Numbered from the stretch's first letter, positions 33,930-44,646 are shown. The stretch: DNA of 64,000 bases from Saccharothrix ecbatanensis (GCF_014205015.1 NZ_JACHMO010000001.1:4588001-4652000); one strand, 5' to 3'. A program made the numbers and translations. Notes: generated by a model from the letters alone, not told the origin.

Positions 33930-35867
33930 TCAGTGACGGCGTTTGCGGGACCGGAGGTAGTCGCTGACGACCGCCGCACCGAGGCCGTCCTCGTCCGGCG
34001 CGACCACCCGGCCACCCGAACGGCGGGCCACCGTGTCCACGAACTTGGTCAACCTAGGGTCGTCGCCAAGCCGGAACACGGTGATCGACGCGCCCAGGCG
34101 GGCCAGGGTGTCCACCTCGACCAGAGTCTTGCCGAGGGTCCGGTCGAGTGGCGGGTAGTGGAACTCCGCTTCACCGGTCGCCTCCAGGTGCGCCGTCGGC
34201 TCGCCGTCGGTCACCACCAGCACCACCGGTTGGGCGTCGGGATGCCTGCGGACGTGCCTCCCTGCCAGCAACAGCGCGTGGTGGAGGTTGGTGCCTTGCT
34301 CCCACACGCCTTCCAACGCGGTGAGTTGGCCGATGTCGACGGTCTCGGCATGCCGACCGAAGGTGATCAGCTCCAGCGCGTCGGTCCGGAACCTGGTGCG
34401 CACCAAGTGGTGCAGTGCGAGCGCGGTGCGTTTCATCGGCACCCAACGGCCGTCCTGCACCATCGACCACGACGTGTCCACGCACAACGCCACCACCGCA
34501 CGTGACCGCTGCTCGGTCTCGCTGACCTCCACGTCCACCACGTCCAGCCGCACCGGACCACCGGCCGACCGCAGCACGGCGTTCGTCACCGTCCGCGGCA
34601 CGTTCCAGGGCTCGGTGTCGCCGAACTGCCACGGCCGCGTCGACCCGATCAGCTCACCGGCCGCACCGGCCGACGAGTTGTCCCGCTGACCCTGCTGCCG
34701 CGCGCTGTCGATCACCCCGCGCAACGCCGTCTCGCCCAACCGCCGCAACGCTTTCGGCGTCAACCGCAGCGAACCGTCCGGCGCGCGTTCCAGCAGGTTC
34801 TGCGACCGCAGCTCCCGTTCCAGCTCGGCCAACCGCCGCGCGTCCACCCCGGCCTCGCCACCGAGCTGCCGGACCAACGCCTCGACATCGATGTCCTCCA
34901 GCCGCGCGCCGGGGTACGACTGGGACAGCTGCTCGGCCAACGCGTCCAGCTCCGCCAGGTCCGCCATCGCCTGCGCGCCCTCGCCCAACCCCATCGGGTT
35001 GTTGCCCCGGAACCGCGCCGAACCGGTCCAGTCCTCGCCGGGCCGCAGTCCTTGCAGCAGGGAGTCCAACCGGGACAGTTGCGACCCGATGCCCGAGTCG
35101 CCGAAAGCCTGCTGCGACAACGCCGACAGCTCATCGCGCTGCTTGTCCGTCAACGAGTTCATCATCCGCTGGGCGGCGGCGGACCGGGCGGCCAGCGCGT
35201 CGATCAGCTCCTCCACCGACCTCGGGTTCTCCGGGAAGAACTCGCCGTGCGCACGCATGAACTCCGCGAACCGCTCCGTCGTGTCCTCGCCTTGGGCGTG
35301 CGCGGCGAGCAGGGCGTTCAGGTCGTTCATCATGGACTGGATGCGCTGGACGTCCTCCGGCCGGACGTTCTCCATGGCCTGCTTCATGCCCTGGAACCGC
35401 TGGTCCATCAGCTCCCGGCCGACGAGGTTCCGGATCTGCTCGTAGGACTCGCGGGCCTGGGGCGACCGCCAGTCGTACTCGGCCAGCTCGTTCACCGCCG
35501 CCGCGGTCGACTGCGGCAACGCGTCCAGCTGGGCCTCGCGGAACCGCGCGTCGTCGTCCGGATCCGGGAACAGCGCGGCGCGCTCGGCTCGCAACGCCTC
35601 CTCCAGCAGCCGTTGGATCTCCTGGAGCGTGCCGTCCAACCGGTTCCGCCTGGTCAGCGCGGCACGTTTCTGCCACAGCCGCGCGGTCAGGTCGTCCAGG
35701 CCACGTGTGCCGGGCAGTCCTCGGCGCAGCAGCTCGCGCAACGCCGACTCGGGCGACGCGCCCTCCATGACCTCACGGCCCAGCTCGTCCATGGCCGCAC
35801 GCAGGTCGGTCGGCGGCGCCAGCGGGTCCGGCCCGTCGACGTACCGGCCGTACCGGTAGGTGCTCAT
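33930..35867 (-). CDS. VWA-domain protein paired with MoxR-type AAA ATPase
   Basis: This is a 645-residue cytoplasmic protein. A long helical N-terminal part (about residues 1-430) precedes a von Willebrand A domain (about 455-640) with a complete metal-binding DxSxS motif in CVDTSWSM and a downstream TDGEPTA. MoxR/VWA pairs act like magnesium chelatase or CoxD/CoxE, remodelling or metallating target enzymes. Its ATG overlaps the ATPase stop as ATGA. The target is not evident from the neighbours. Confidence 0.87.
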   Translation of the reverse strand: MSTYRYGRYVDGPDPLAPPTDLRAAMDELGREVMEGASPESALRELLRRGLPGTRGLDDLTARLWQKRAALTRRNRLDGTLQEIQRLLEEALRAERAALFPDPDDDARFREAQLDALPQSTAAAVNELAEYDWRSPQARESYEQIRNLVGRELMDQRFQGMKQAMENVRPEDVQRIQSMMNDLNALLAAHAQGEDTTERFAEFMRAHGEFFPENPRSVEELIDALAARSAAAQRMMNSLTDKQRDELSALSQQAFGDSGIGSQLSRLDSLLQGLRPGEDWTGSARFRGNNPMGLGEGAQAMADLAELDALAEQLSQSYPGARLEDIDVEALVRQLGGEAGVDARRLAELERELRSQNLLERAPDGSLRLTPKALRRLGETALRGVIDSARQQGQRDNSSAGAAGELIGSTRPWQFGDTEPWNVPRTVTNAVLRSAGGPVRLDVVDVEVSETEQRSRAVVALCVDTSWSMVQDGRWVPMKRTALALHHLVRTRFRTDALELITFGRHAETVDIGQLTALEGVWEQGTNLHHALLLAGRHVRRHPDAQPVVLVVTDGEPTAHLEATGEAEFHYPPLDRTLGKTLVEVDTLARLGASITVFRLGDDPRLTKFVDTVARRSGGRVVAPDEDGLGAAVVSDYLRSRKRRH

Positions 35868-37249
35868 CCGTACACCGTCCGGTCGTCGTCGCTGTCCTTG
35901 GCGATCTGGCGGGTGAGGTAGAGCGATTCCAACGCCAGCTCGACGGCCGACGCGATGCGTCCCACCGGGTCCTTCGGTCCCGCGCCCACGCGCTGCGCGA
36001 CCTCGTGCAGCACCGGCAGCTCGGGCAACGCGGCCAGCAGGTCGCCCGCGTGCACCCGTTCACCGGTCGCCACCGGGTGCCCGTCGGACACCAGCTCGGC
36101 CAACGGCCGCAGGTTGATCCCGGCGAACGTCGACCGCGCCGTGTCCGCGATCGCCCGGCGCAGCAGGTGGACCAGCACCTCCTGCTCGCGCCCCTCCTCG
36201 CCCGCCTCGAACTCCAGCTTGCCGCGCAACACCTCGGGCACGGAGTCCAGGTCGACCGGTCGGGCGATGGGCGGGTTCTCGCCGATCAGCGCGCTGCGTC
36301 GCAGGGCACTGGCCGCCACCGTCTCCGCCGCCGCGACCGCGAACCTGGCCGACACGCCGGAGCGCTGGTCGATCGAGGACGACTCGCGCAGGTGCCGCAC
36401 GAACCGGGCGATGACCTCCAGCAGGTGGTCGCCGACCTCCGCGACCAGGCCGGCTTCCTGGCGCACCAGGTCGATCTCGGCGCCGATCTCCAGCGGGTAG
36501 TGGGTGCGGATCTCCGCGCCGAACCGGTCCTTGAGCGGGGTGATGATCCGGCCGCGGTTCGTGTAGTCCTCGGGGTTGGCGGTGGCGACGAGGAGGACGT
36601 CCAGCGGGAGCCGCAGCGTGTAGCCGCGGATCTGGATGTCGCGCTCCTCCATCACGTTCAGGAGGGCGACCTGGATGCGTTCGGCCAGGTCGGGGAGCTC
36701 GTTGACGGCGATGATGCCGCGGTGCGAGCGGGGCAGGAGGCCGTAGTGGATGGTCTCCGGGTCGCCGAGGCTGCGGCCCTGCGCGACCTTGACCGGGTCG
36801 ACGTCGCCGACCAGGTCGCCGACGCTCGTGTCCGGCGTGGCCAGCTTCTCGGCGAACCTCTCGTCGCGGTGCTTCCACTCCACGGGCAGCTCGTCGCCCA
36901 GCTGCCGGGCGCGGCGCTTGGACTCGGGGGTGATCGGGTCGAGCGGGTGCTCGTTCAGCTCGGCGCCCGCGATCACCGGGGTCCACTCGTCCAGCAGGCC
37001 GACGAGGGTACGCAGCAGGCGCGTCTTGCCCTGGCCCCGTTCGCCGAGGAGCACCACGTCGTGGCCCGCGAGGAGGGCGCGTTCCAGCTGCGGGAGCACG
37101 GTGCGGTCGAACCCGACGATGCCGGGCCACGGGTTACGGCCCTCGCGGAGCGCGGCGAGCAGGTTTTCCCGGATCTCGGCCTTCACCCCGCGCGGCACGT
37201 GGCCTGCCGCGCGAAGGGCGCCTGCGGTGGTGGGGAGGTCGGAAGTCAC
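35864..37249 (-). CDS. MoxR/ChlI-type AAA ATPase
   Basis: This is a 461-residue AAA+ ATPase. Walker A is LLGERGQGKTRLLR (about residues 56-69). The Walker B-like segment is GIIAVNELPDL, followed by the sensor-1 Asn in LLVATANPEDYTN. The pore and lid resemble magnesium-chelatase subunit I. GTG 37249 (VTSDLPTTAGAL) is chosen because upstream residues look non-conserved; the ribosome-binding site is weak. It is translationally coupled to the VWA gene and should energise that partner. Confidence 0.87.
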   Translation of the reverse strand: MTSDLPTTAGALRAAGHVPRGVKAEIRENLLAALREGRNPWPGIVGFDRTVLPQLERALLAGHDVVLLGERGQGKTRLLRTLVGLLDEWTPVIAGAELNEHPLDPITPESKRRARQLGDELPVEWKHRDERFAEKLATPDTSVGDLVGDVDPVKVAQGRSLGDPETIHYGLLPRSHRGIIAVNELPDLAERIQVALLNVMEERDIQIRGYTLRLPLDVLLVATANPEDYTNRGRIITPLKDRFGAEIRTHYPLEIGAEIDLVRQEAGLVAEVGDHLLEVIARFVRHLRESSSIDQRSGVSARFAVAAAETVAASALRRSALIGENPPIARPVDLDSVPEVLRGKLEFEAGEEGREQEVLVHLLRRAIADTARSTFAGINLRPLAELVSDGHPVATGERVHAGDLLAALPELPVLHEVAQRVGAGPKDPVGRIASAVELALESLYLTRQIAKDSDDDRTVYG

Positions 37250-37332
37250 CTCACCGAACCTACGCACCGATCGGTCATCGGTCGACGTAGAGCAGCTCCA
37301 ACCGCTGGGGAAGGGAGGAACGGGGGTTGAGG

Positions 37333-38205
37333 TCAGCGGGCCAGGGTGAGGAGTTCGGCGAGCGCGGCCTCGTTGTCGAGGTAGGCGATGGCGTTCACCG
37401 GGGCCAGCGCCCGGCACCACTCGTGCAGGCGGTCGGGGTCCAGGAATGCTGCCTCGGCTACTCGCTTGGCGCGTTCGGCGACGCCTTCACGGCCCGCAGC
37501 GTCCAGCACGTAGTCCACGACGTCGAAGCACGGGTCGCCGACGCACGCCCGCGGGTCGATCGCGATCAGGCCGCGCTCCGGACCACCGTCCAGCACGTTG
37601 CCCAGGTGCAAGTCACCGTGCAGCAGCACGCGCGGCTGGGTGTCGAGCAGGGCGCGGCAGCGGTTGCGGGCCTTGTCCCACATCGCCGGTGAGATGTGCG
37701 CGGCGACGGTCGGGTCCGTCAGGCGGCGGCCGATGCGGGTGTAGAACTCCTCGCACCGGGCGCGCAACTCCAGCCAAGGCCCACCGGAGTCGGGCACGGT
37801 GTGCAGCGCCGCGGCCAGCGAGGCCCACTCCTCCGGCGTCGGCGGAACCGGCAGCTCGTCGGCCATCGTGCCCGGCCGGATCGCCTCCATCAGCAGCACG
37901 CCGTCGTCCTCCGCCAGCACGGCGGGCACCCGACCCGACGGGCCGAACAGCCGCAGCACGGCCGCCTGCTCGGCCAGGAAAACGGCATCGGGGCTGAGCT
38001 TGAGCGCCGCCTGGGCGCCGTCCGACCGCTCGCACGCCACCACGACCGACGACGCGCCCTGCGGCGTCATCTCGCCCAGCGTGAAACCCCAGCGTGCGGC
38101 GACCGAAGCCGCCTGCTCCGGCACCCGCGCACACCACTCGGCGACCGACGGGCCGAACCGGAGCGCCAACCGTTCGGTGATCTCTTCGACATCCACCGCC
38201 GCCAC
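37333..38205 (-). CDS. Aminoglycoside/hydroxyurea phosphotransferase-like kinase
   Basis: This is a 290-residue APH-fold kinase of the APH(6)/streptomycin-6-kinase-like family. It has the catalytic loop LLHGDLHLGNVLDG and the metal-binding IDPRACVGDPCFDVVDYVL. Such proteins may phosphorylate antibiotics or small metabolites; resistance cannot be claimed from sequence alone. Start choice is uncertain: GTG 38205 is used, with GTG 38196 and TTG 38223 as alternatives. Confidence 0.82.
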   Translation of the reverse strand: MAAVDVEEITERLALRFGPSVAEWCARVPEQAASVAARWGFTLGEMTPQGASSVVVACERSDGAQAALKLSPDAVFLAEQAAVLRLFGPSGRVPAVLAEDDGVLLMEAIRPGTMADELPVPPTPEEWASLAAALHTVPDSGGPWLELRARCEEFYTRIGRRLTDPTVAAHISPAMWDKARNRCRALLDTQPRVLLHGDLHLGNVLDGGPERGLIAIDPRACVGDPCFDVVDYVLDAAGREGVAERAKRVAEAAFLDPDRLHEWCRALAPVNAIAYLDNEAALAELLTLAR

Positions 38206-38236
38206 GCTAATCACCCGCCGCAACCGAATTAACGCC

Positions 38237-38271
38237 CCGTAGGCGGCGCCCGGAAAGGACGCCGCCTACGG
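38237..38271. terminator. Hairpin terminator of the GH6 gene
   Basis: A perfect 12-bp stem (CCGTAGGCGGCG with CGCCGCCTACGG) and an 11-nt loop lie 41 bp beyond the GH6 stop. Confidence 0.85.
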
Positions 38272-38311
38272 AGTGCAGAGCTATTCAGTTGTCGTGCCAG
38301 TCAGCTGATGG

Positions 38312-40138
38312 TCACAGCGCCGGGTAGGCGTTGGCCATGAGCTCCTGGAACTGGGCCGAGAACCAGTGGCCCGACACCGGGGCGTTGGCCAGGGCACCCG
38401 AGAGGTTGTTGCCGTTACGCACGTTGCCCGTGTAGGTCGGGTCGCACATGCGGTCGAAGCCCTTGCCCTCGTCGTTCGGGATCTGGGTGCTGGAACCGTC
38501 GGACTCGCCCGGCGGCTTGATCCAGACGTAGGCGTCGATACCCGGCTTGGGAGCGGCCTTCGGACGCTCGCCCATACCGGCGCCGGCCTGGTTGCACCAG
38601 TTGCCCTTCTGGTGACGACGGTCGATGCGCGACTGGTTCACGTAGTCGTTCGCGTTGGTCGCGGTCGACTTCGCGGTGGGCCGGTTCGGGCCACCCCAAC
38701 CGTTGCGCGAGGTGTCGATCAGCATGCCGATGCTGCTGTCGAAGCCCTGCTTCACCAGCTCGGCACGCATCGCCGTGGCGAAGCCCACCTCACCGTTGAA
38801 GTCGTTCCAGTCGACCCACGTCGCCGACTCCTTCACCGGGCGGCCACCGACGAGGTCGTCGACCGTCCAGAACGGCTCCTCCAGAGCGGAGTAGTTCGCC
38901 GTGTTGGTGACGAAGCCGTGGATCTTGTCCTTGGTGGCGCCGTTCTTGCCGAGGAGCGACGCGAACATCTTCGCCGAGGCGTAGAAGTTGTCGTACTCCG
39001 CGACCACGTCGCCCCACCCGATCCAGCCGTGGTGGCCGGCGTCGATGTAGTTGTAGACGTTGCCGATGGCGCCGAGCTTGCCCAGGGCGTACGAGACACC
39101 CTCGACGTAGTTGCCGTTCGCCTTCATGACATCGCAGTTCGCGACCGCGGTCGGACGCGGCGACACGTTGGTCACCAGGTTCGGCAGCGAGTCGATCTCG
39201 ATGACGGGGACGATGCGCAGCTTCGAGTACTCCGGCCGCGAGACGATGCTCGTGATCACGTCGATGTACTCGGTCTTGTAGCGACCGATCTCGTCGGCCT
39301 TCAGCTCACCGTTCGACGCCAACGCCGCGCAGTCGCGGCCGGGCAGGTTGTACACCACGAACTGGAAGACCAGCTGGCCGTCCGCACGGGCGGCGCGCTG
39401 CTTCTCCGCCTCGTTCAGGTGGTCCGCCAGACCCATGGTGCCGGTGGTCGGCGAGCCGTTGCCGTGGATCGCGCTGGTCCGGTCCAGCCACACACCGGTC
39501 GGCTGGTTCGCGACCCGCGAGCCACCCGGCTCGGCAGCGGCGAGACGCGACCACTGCGGGTTCACGTAGACGCCGGCGCCGACGTACGGGTTGTCGACCT
39601 TCGGACCACCGGGGTTGTTCGACGAGCTGGTGGTCGAAGAGCTGGTCGTGGACGAGCTCGTGGTGGACGAGCTGGTCGTGGACGACGAGGACGTGGTGCT
39701 GATGTTCCCCGTGCAGATCGTCCCGTTCAGCCTGAACTGCGTGGGAGCCGGGTTGGACCCGTTCCAAGCGCCGTTGAAGCCGGGCGTGACCGTCGCGCCG
39801 GTGCCGAGGTTCGCGGCCCACGAGGGGTTGCGGACCGTCACACGGGCACCAGACTGGGAGAAGTTGCCGTTCCACCCCTGCTGAACCGTCTGGCCGGCGG
39901 CGAAGTCCCACTCCAGCGTCCAACCGCCGGAAATGGCGTCACCCAGGTTGGTGACCGTGACATTGGCGCCGAATCCGCCTTGCCACTGACTACTGATCGA
40001 ATACGCGACCCGGCAGCCGGCAGCAGCGTTGGCGGTGGCCGTAGAGGCCACTACCCCGGCTACGGACAGGGCCGCCACCGAGGTCACCGCCAATGCTCCG
40101 GTGAGTTTCCGGGACCGTACAAAAGTGCGCAGACTCAT
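38312..40138 (-). CDS. Secreted GH6 exocellulase with N-terminal CBM2
   Basis: This is a 608-residue cellobiohydrolase. A signal peptide ends near ANAAA (about 35), followed by CBM2 (about 37-138, SSQWQGGFGANVTVTNLGD), a Ser/Thr linker of TTSSS units (about 140-165) and the GH6 domain. Catalytic acid Asp lies in YNLPGRDCAAL and the base-side Asp in LIDTSRNGWGGP; VWIKPPGESDG is conserved. Long loops and the ending GHWFSAQFQELMANAYPAL resemble exo-acting Cel6B/CbhA. ATG 40138 follows AAGGAGG. Two CebR-type sites lie upstream at 40169 and 40237. Confidence 0.95.
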   Translation of the reverse strand: MSLRTFVRSRKLTGALAVTSVAALSVAGVVASTATANAAAGCRVAYSISSQWQGGFGANVTVTNLGDAISGGWTLEWDFAAGQTVQQGWNGNFSQSGARVTVRNPSWAANLGTGATVTPGFNGAWNGSNPAPTQFRLNGTICTGNISTTSSSSTTSSSTTSSSTTSSSTTSSSNNPGGPKVDNPYVGAGVYVNPQWSRLAAAEPGGSRVANQPTGVWLDRTSAIHGNGSPTTGTMGLADHLNEAEKQRAARADGQLVFQFVVYNLPGRDCAALASNGELKADEIGRYKTEYIDVITSIVSRPEYSKLRIVPVIEIDSLPNLVTNVSPRPTAVANCDVMKANGNYVEGVSYALGKLGAIGNVYNYIDAGHHGWIGWGDVVAEYDNFYASAKMFASLLGKNGATKDKIHGFVTNTANYSALEEPFWTVDDLVGGRPVKESATWVDWNDFNGEVGFATAMRAELVKQGFDSSIGMLIDTSRNGWGGPNRPTAKSTATNANDYVNQSRIDRRHQKGNWCNQAGAGMGERPKAAPKPGIDAYVWIKPPGESDGSSTQIPNDEGKGFDRMCDPTYTGNVRNGNNLSGALANAPVSGHWFSAQFQELMANAYPAL

Positions 40139-40168
40139 GCATCGCCTCCTTGCGTGCAACCCGCCATC

Positions 40169-40182
40169 TGGGAGCGCTCCCA
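40169..40182. promoter_or_regulatory. CebR-type operator upstream of GH6 (proximal)
   Basis: Perfect palindrome TGGGAGCGCTCCCA, identical to the CebR operator known from Streptomyces, 31 bp from the GH6 start codon. Confidence 0.92.
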
Positions 40183-40236
40183 GGTCATTTCGCCGAGTCG
40201 GGATCCGACGCAAGACCGAGACAGCGACTTGGGGAC

Positions 40237-40250
40237 TGGGAGCGCTCCCA
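40237..40250. promoter_or_regulatory. CebR-type operator upstream of GH6 (distal)
   Basis: A second perfect TGGGAGCGCTCCCA, 68 bp from the first. Paired sites would allow strong or looped repression. Confidence 0.92.
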
Positions 40251-40303
40251 GAACGAACGGTAACGCATGACACGCGGTGTTGACGAGGGGTTGACCTGGA
40301 CAT

Positions 40304-40597
40304 AATCCAGGGCTATACCCGTACGCGTACCGTGCCTCGAAGGCCCTGACCTGCGGTTACAGTACTTCAGTCACCAATGGGATTGCCAGACCGAAGCTGA
40401 TCGGAATCGATTCGGGCGGCAAACGGATGCCACGCCGATCACCTGTTCGGCCTATTGCATCCGCCGATCCGGGATACTTCGCCGTCGACTTCGGGAAGAC
40501 TTCCGGACGGCCAGTCGACGCGACATCGACGATTCCGGCGCGCAACGTTTCGCAAGTCACCGAATAAGTGTCGAATATTCGACGACCCACCGTCGGC
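40304..40597. other. Non-coding gap upstream of the GH6 regulatory region
   Basis: No gene is seen between the GH6 promoter and the stop of the next gene. The only feature is a 12-bp palindrome TCGAATATTCGA at 40571-40582, 16 bp past the end of the neighbouring gene. It has no assigned role. Confidence 0.5.
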
Positions 40598-41395
40598 CTA
40601 ATGGCGGCCGGCGCCCTGATCCGAAAGGACTCGGACGGCTTCGTCGACGGCCGCGAGCCGAGCCCGCCGCACCGCCTCGGACAACGGCCGCAGCGCTTCG
40701 TCCCGGGCCCGCGTCGCGGTGGCCGAGACGGCGCCACCGGGCGCGTCGGACGCCGCCACGGCGAGGATCGCGGCGACCTCGGCGGCACGCTGGAGCACGC
40801 GCAGCGAACGCGGCGGCATCCCCGCCGGCCAGTCGACCTTCGTGTGCTCGGCGGACAGCTCGGCGATCTCGGCCCGCACGTTCGGCCGGTGCCGCGCCAC
40901 GTCCAGCGTCACCAGCGCGGTGGCCGCCTCACGCATCGCGGACGCCAGACCGTGCTCGGCCTCCCCGATGGGCACGTACTCGCCACCGGGCGCGGACGGC
41001 AGGTCGAACACCGTCCACCGCATCACGCCGTCTGCCACCAGCGCGGGCACCAGGCCCACGCCGACCTCCGGCAGCACGGCGGCCTGACCGGCGCGCAGCG
41101 CGCACTTGGACAGCGGGCCGTTGCCGCCCAGGCCGCGGACGTCACCGGGCACGGGGATCACCAACCTGGCCGTGGTGGCCGAGGCGCGGCGCAGCGACGC
41201 CAGCAGCAGGGCGGGCCCCACCGGGACCTCGTCGGGGCCGGGCAGGTCGAGAGCGGTCGCGGTGCCGTCGTCATCCGCGGCCACTTCGTGCATCTCGGCC
41301 CAGAACCCCAGGGCGTCGAGGACGTCGTCGGCCGCGGCCGCACCATGCAGCCAGGCTGACGTCCAGACGACCAGCGTCGCACTCGCACAGGACAC
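40598..41395 (-). CDS. Conserved actinobacterial protein of unknown function
   Basis: This is a 265-residue Ala- and Leu-rich protein that begins VSCASATLVVWTSAW. No domain is recognised. It has no signal peptide or membrane segment, and its C-terminal third is helical and charged. GTG 41395 is chosen as the first residue of the conserved-looking part; the ribosome-binding site is weak. It lies downstream of the YcxB-like and ferrochelatase genes on the same strand with a 32-bp gap, so it may be the end of that operon. Confidence 0.65.
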   Translation of the reverse strand: MSCASATLVVWTSAWLHGAAAADDVLDALGFWAEMHEVAADDDGTATALDLPGPDEVPVGPALLLASLRRASATTARLVIPVPGDVRGLGGNGPLSKCALRAGQAAVLPEVGVGLVPALVADGVMRWTVFDLPSAPGGEYVPIGEAEHGLASAMREAATALVTLDVARHRPNVRAEIAELSAEHTKVDWPAGMPPRSLRVLQRAAEVAAILAVAASDAPGGAVSATATRARDEALRPLSEAVRRARLAAVDEAVRVLSDQGAGRH

Positions 41396-41427
41396 GCCTA
41401 CCGAGGGTACGCGGCCGTTCGGACGCG

Positions 41428-41901
41428 TCAGGCCGCCGGGCCGACGTGTTCCACGAGCAGGGAGCGGAACGCCGCCACCGCTTCGTCGTCGGCGAACGCA
41501 CGGCGCGGCACGGCGTACAGGGCCGTCGTGTCGGTCTTGAGGACGAAGCCTCGCGCCGTCTCCGACCAGCCGGGCAGTTCGGCCCAGTTCAGCTCGCTGC
41601 GCGCCGCCTCGCCGACGGACATCCGCAGCGAGTGGGCGTCCGCCGTGCCGGTCACGGTCTTGGCCGCCAGCGGGTGGTTGTGGAAGTTCACCGCGGTGCC
41701 CACCGGAACGACTGCGACGATGATCACAGCGAGGACGAGCCCGAACACGCCCGCCCACGTCATGCCCATCGCCAGCACGACGACACCCAGCACGCCGAGC
41801 GCAGCGGCGAACCACGGCGCCCACCGGTACAGGGGCACGGCGATGCGCAGCGCGTCACGCCAGTCCGCGGGCCTGGGCGACCAGCTGAAGTCGACGCTCA
41901 C
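41428..41901 (-). CDS. YcxB-like membrane protein
   Basis: This is a 157-residue protein with two adjoining membrane segments (about residues 28-70: [17 protein letters not shown] and [17 protein letters not shown]). A C-terminal YcxB-like domain follows ([29 protein letters not shown]). The role is unknown. GTG 41901 overlaps the ferrochelatase stop as GTGA, so the two are translationally coupled. Confidence 0.75.
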   Translation of the reverse strand: MSVDFSWSPRPADWRDALRIAVPLYRWAPWFAAALGVLGVVVLAMGMTWAGVFGLVLAVIIVAVVPVGTAVNFHNHPLAAKTVTGTADAHSLRMSVGEAARSELNWAELPGWSETARGFVLKTDTTALYAVPRRAFADDEAVAAFRSLLVEHVGPAA

Positions 41902-42926
41902 CGGCCCGCACCCGACCGCTTCGCGGGCTCACAGCACCGCGTGGCGCAGAACGCGCCGTTGGTGGTGCAGCCGAGGGCCGGGAAGCCCGACAGCTTGCGC
42001 ACGGGCCCGTCGGACACGTGTTCGGCGACCAGCTCGGCCACCAGCTCGGCGAACCTGGGGTCGTCGTTGGGCGTGCCGGCGCGGGCGAAGCCCATGCCCA
42101 GCTCCTGGGCGCGCTCGCGGGCCTCCGTGTCGAGGTCCCACACCACTTCGAGGTGATCACTGACGAACCCGATCGGGCACACGACCACGTTCCGCACGCC
42201 CTTGTCGTACAGGGCCTCGACGTGGTCCACGACGTCCGGCTCCAGCCACGGGACCTGCGGCGGCCCGGACCGCGACTGCCACACCACGTCGAAGTCGGCC
42301 ACGCCCACGGCGGCGGCGACCAGCCGGGACGCCTCGGCGACCTGCCGGGAGTACAGGTGGCCGCCGTCCTCGGGCGGCCCGGCGGCCTTGTCCGCCGACA
42401 CCGGCACCGAGTGCGCGGTGAACACCAGGCGGTAGTCGCCTTCGGGCAGGCGGGAGGCGGCGGCGCGCACGGCGTCCGCGAACGACTCCACGAACAGCGG
42501 GTGGTCGAAGAACTGGCGCAGCTTCACGAGTTCCGGCGCGTCCTCGACCGCCGCACGGGCCCGCAGGATGTCCTCGTCGTACTGCCGGCACGCCGAGTAG
42601 CCGCCGTAAGCGCTGGTCGGGAAGACGAGCGCGCGCTTGACCCCGGCGGCCTTCATCTCGGCCAGCGCGTCCTCGACCATCGGGTGCCAGTTGCGGTTGC
42701 CGAAGTAGATCGGCAGGTCGACCAGGCCGCGCACGGCCTCGATCGCGGCCCGGTTGAGCGCGTTGATCGGCGACACGCCGCCGAAGTGCTGGTAGTGCTG
42801 CTCGACCTCGTCCAGCCGCTCGGGCGGGACGCCGCGACCGCGGGTCACGTTCTCCAGGAAGGGGCGGACGTCCTCGGGTCCTTCCGGTCCGCCGAAGGAC
42901 AGCCAGAGCAGCGCGTCGTAACTCAC
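41898..42926 (-). CDS. hemH: Coproporphyrin III ferrochelatase (HemH/CpfC)
   Basis: This 342-residue enzyme inserts Fe2+ into coproporphyrin III in the actinobacterial heme pathway. It shows [18 protein letters not shown] at the start, the active-site [11 protein letters not shown] and the metal-side region [19 protein letters not shown]. The C-terminal Cys cluster [13 protein letters not shown] is typical of actinobacterial [2Fe-2S] ferrochelatases. GTG 42926 follows GAGGA. It lies after fabG and inhA, the same gene order as in mycobacteria. Confidence 0.95.
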   Translation of the reverse strand: MSYDALLWLSFGGPEGPEDVRPFLENVTRGRGVPPERLDEVEQHYQHFGGVSPINALNRAAIEAVRGLVDLPIYFGNRNWHPMVEDALAEMKAAGVKRALVFPTSAYGGYSACRQYDEDILRARAAVEDAPELVKLRQFFDHPLFVESFADAVRAAASRLPEGDYRLVFTAHSVPVSADKAAGPPEDGGHLYSRQVAEASRLVAAAVGVADFDVVWQSRSGPPQVPWLEPDVVDHVEALYDKGVRNVVVCPIGFVSDHLEVVWDLDTEARERAQELGMGFARAGTPNDDPRFAELVAELVAEHVSDGPVRKLSGFPALGCTTNGAFCATRCCEPAKRSGAGR

Positions 42927-42963
42927 CCCGTCATCCTCGCGCCGGCGCCCGGAGGCCGCTCAA

Positions 42964-42997
42964 CCGGGTCGGCGTGATCGTTCGCACGCCGACCCGG
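42964..42997. terminator. Hairpin between inhA and hemH
   Basis: A perfect 12-bp stem (CCGGGTCGGCGT with ACGCCGACCCGG) and a 10-nt loop lie 45 bp past the inhA stop. It would separate hemH from fabG-inhA, at least in part. Confidence 0.8.
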
Positions 42998-43013
42998 CAC
43001 CCATGCGCTGAAG

Positions 43014-43039
43014 GAGTTCGCCGACAGAGTTCGCCGACG
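43014..43039. repeat. Two 13-bp tandem units just past the inhA stop
   Basis: gagttcgccgaca is followed by gagttcgccgacg, and a third truncated unit (gagtca) contains the inhA stop codon. This parallels the stop-codon repeats of mshC and cutA. Confidence 0.85.
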
Positions 43040-43042
43040 GAG

Positions 43043-43810
43043 TCAGAGCCCCAGGAAGTGCACGCCGCCGTCGACGAACACCATCGAGCCGGTGGTGGCG
43101 GGGAACCAGTCGGACAGCAGCCCGCACACCGACTGGGCCACCGGCGTCGGGTCGTTCACGTTCCAGCCGAGCGGGGCCTTCTCGCCCCACATGGCCTCCA
43201 GCTCCGAGAAGCCGGGGATCGACTTGGCCGCCATCGTGCGCACCGGGCCGGCCGACACGAGGTTGACCCGGATGCCCTGCGGGCCCAGGTCGCGCGCCAT
43301 GTAGCGGTTGATCGACTCGAACGCCGCCTTGGCCGCGCCCATCCAGTTGTAGGCGGGCCACGCCTGGCGGGCGTCGAAGTCGAGGCCGACCACCGACGCG
43401 CCGCGGCCCATCAGCGGCAGCGCGGCCTGCACCAGCGCCTTGTACGAGTACGCCGAGACGTGCATGGCCGTGGCGACGTCCTCCCACGGCGCGTCCATGA
43501 ACGGCGCGCCGAGGCACGACGGCGGTGCGTAGCCGACGGCGTGCACGACGCCGTCGAGGCCGTCCACGTGCTCGCGCACCCGGTCCGCCAGCGTGTCCAG
43601 GTGCTCCTGGTTCTGCACGTCCAGCTCGACCACCGGCGCGGCCTGCGGCAGGCGCTTGGCGATGCGCTCCACGAGGGTCATCCGGCCGAAGCCGGTCAAC
43701 ACGACCTGGGCGCCCTGCTCCTGCGCGACCCTGGCCACGTGGAAGGCGATCGACGCGTCCGTGATCACCCCGGTGACCAGCAGCCGCTTGCCTTCGAGCA
43801 GTCCCGTCAC
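43043..43810 (-). CDS. inhA: Enoyl-ACP reductase InhA/FabI
   Basis: This 255-residue NADH-dependent enoyl-ACP reductase carries out the last step of fatty-acid elongation. It has the cofactor region LLVTGVITDASIAFHVARVA and the catalytic Tyr and Lys in AYNWMGAAKAAFESINRYMA, with InhA spacing Tyr-x6-Lys. GTG 43810 follows GGAGGACG. It is co-oriented 74 bp after fabG, so the pair should be one operon. Confidence 0.96.
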   Translation of the reverse strand: MTGLLEGKRLLVTGVITDASIAFHVARVAQEQGAQVVLTGFGRMTLVERIAKRLPQAAPVVELDVQNQEHLDTLADRVREHVDGLDGVVHAVGYAPPSCLGAPFMDAPWEDVATAMHVSAYSYKALVQAALPLMGRGASVVGLDFDARQAWPAYNWMGAAKAAFESINRYMARDLGPQGIRVNLVSAGPVRTMAAKSIPGFSELEAMWGEKAPLGWNVNDPTPVAQSVCGLLSDWFPATTGSMVFVDGGVHFLGL

Positions 43811-43884
43811 TGAAACGTCCTCCGGATGTTGTGCTTGGTGGGGAAGTCGGTGGTCCGAGGGGCCTCAGCGGGCCACAACGGGAC

Positions 43885-44640
<756 letters not shown>

Positions 44641-44646
44641 CTATCC

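Noticed and set aside
39580..39720. Tandem GAGCTGGTCGTGGAC-type repeats considered as a regulatory array
   Set aside because: They encode the Ser/Thr linker of the GH6 enzyme in frame.
40571..40582. TCGAATATTCGA palindrome as an operator
   Set aside because: It is a short perfect palindrome at a gene 3' side with no adjacent start; chance cannot be excluded.
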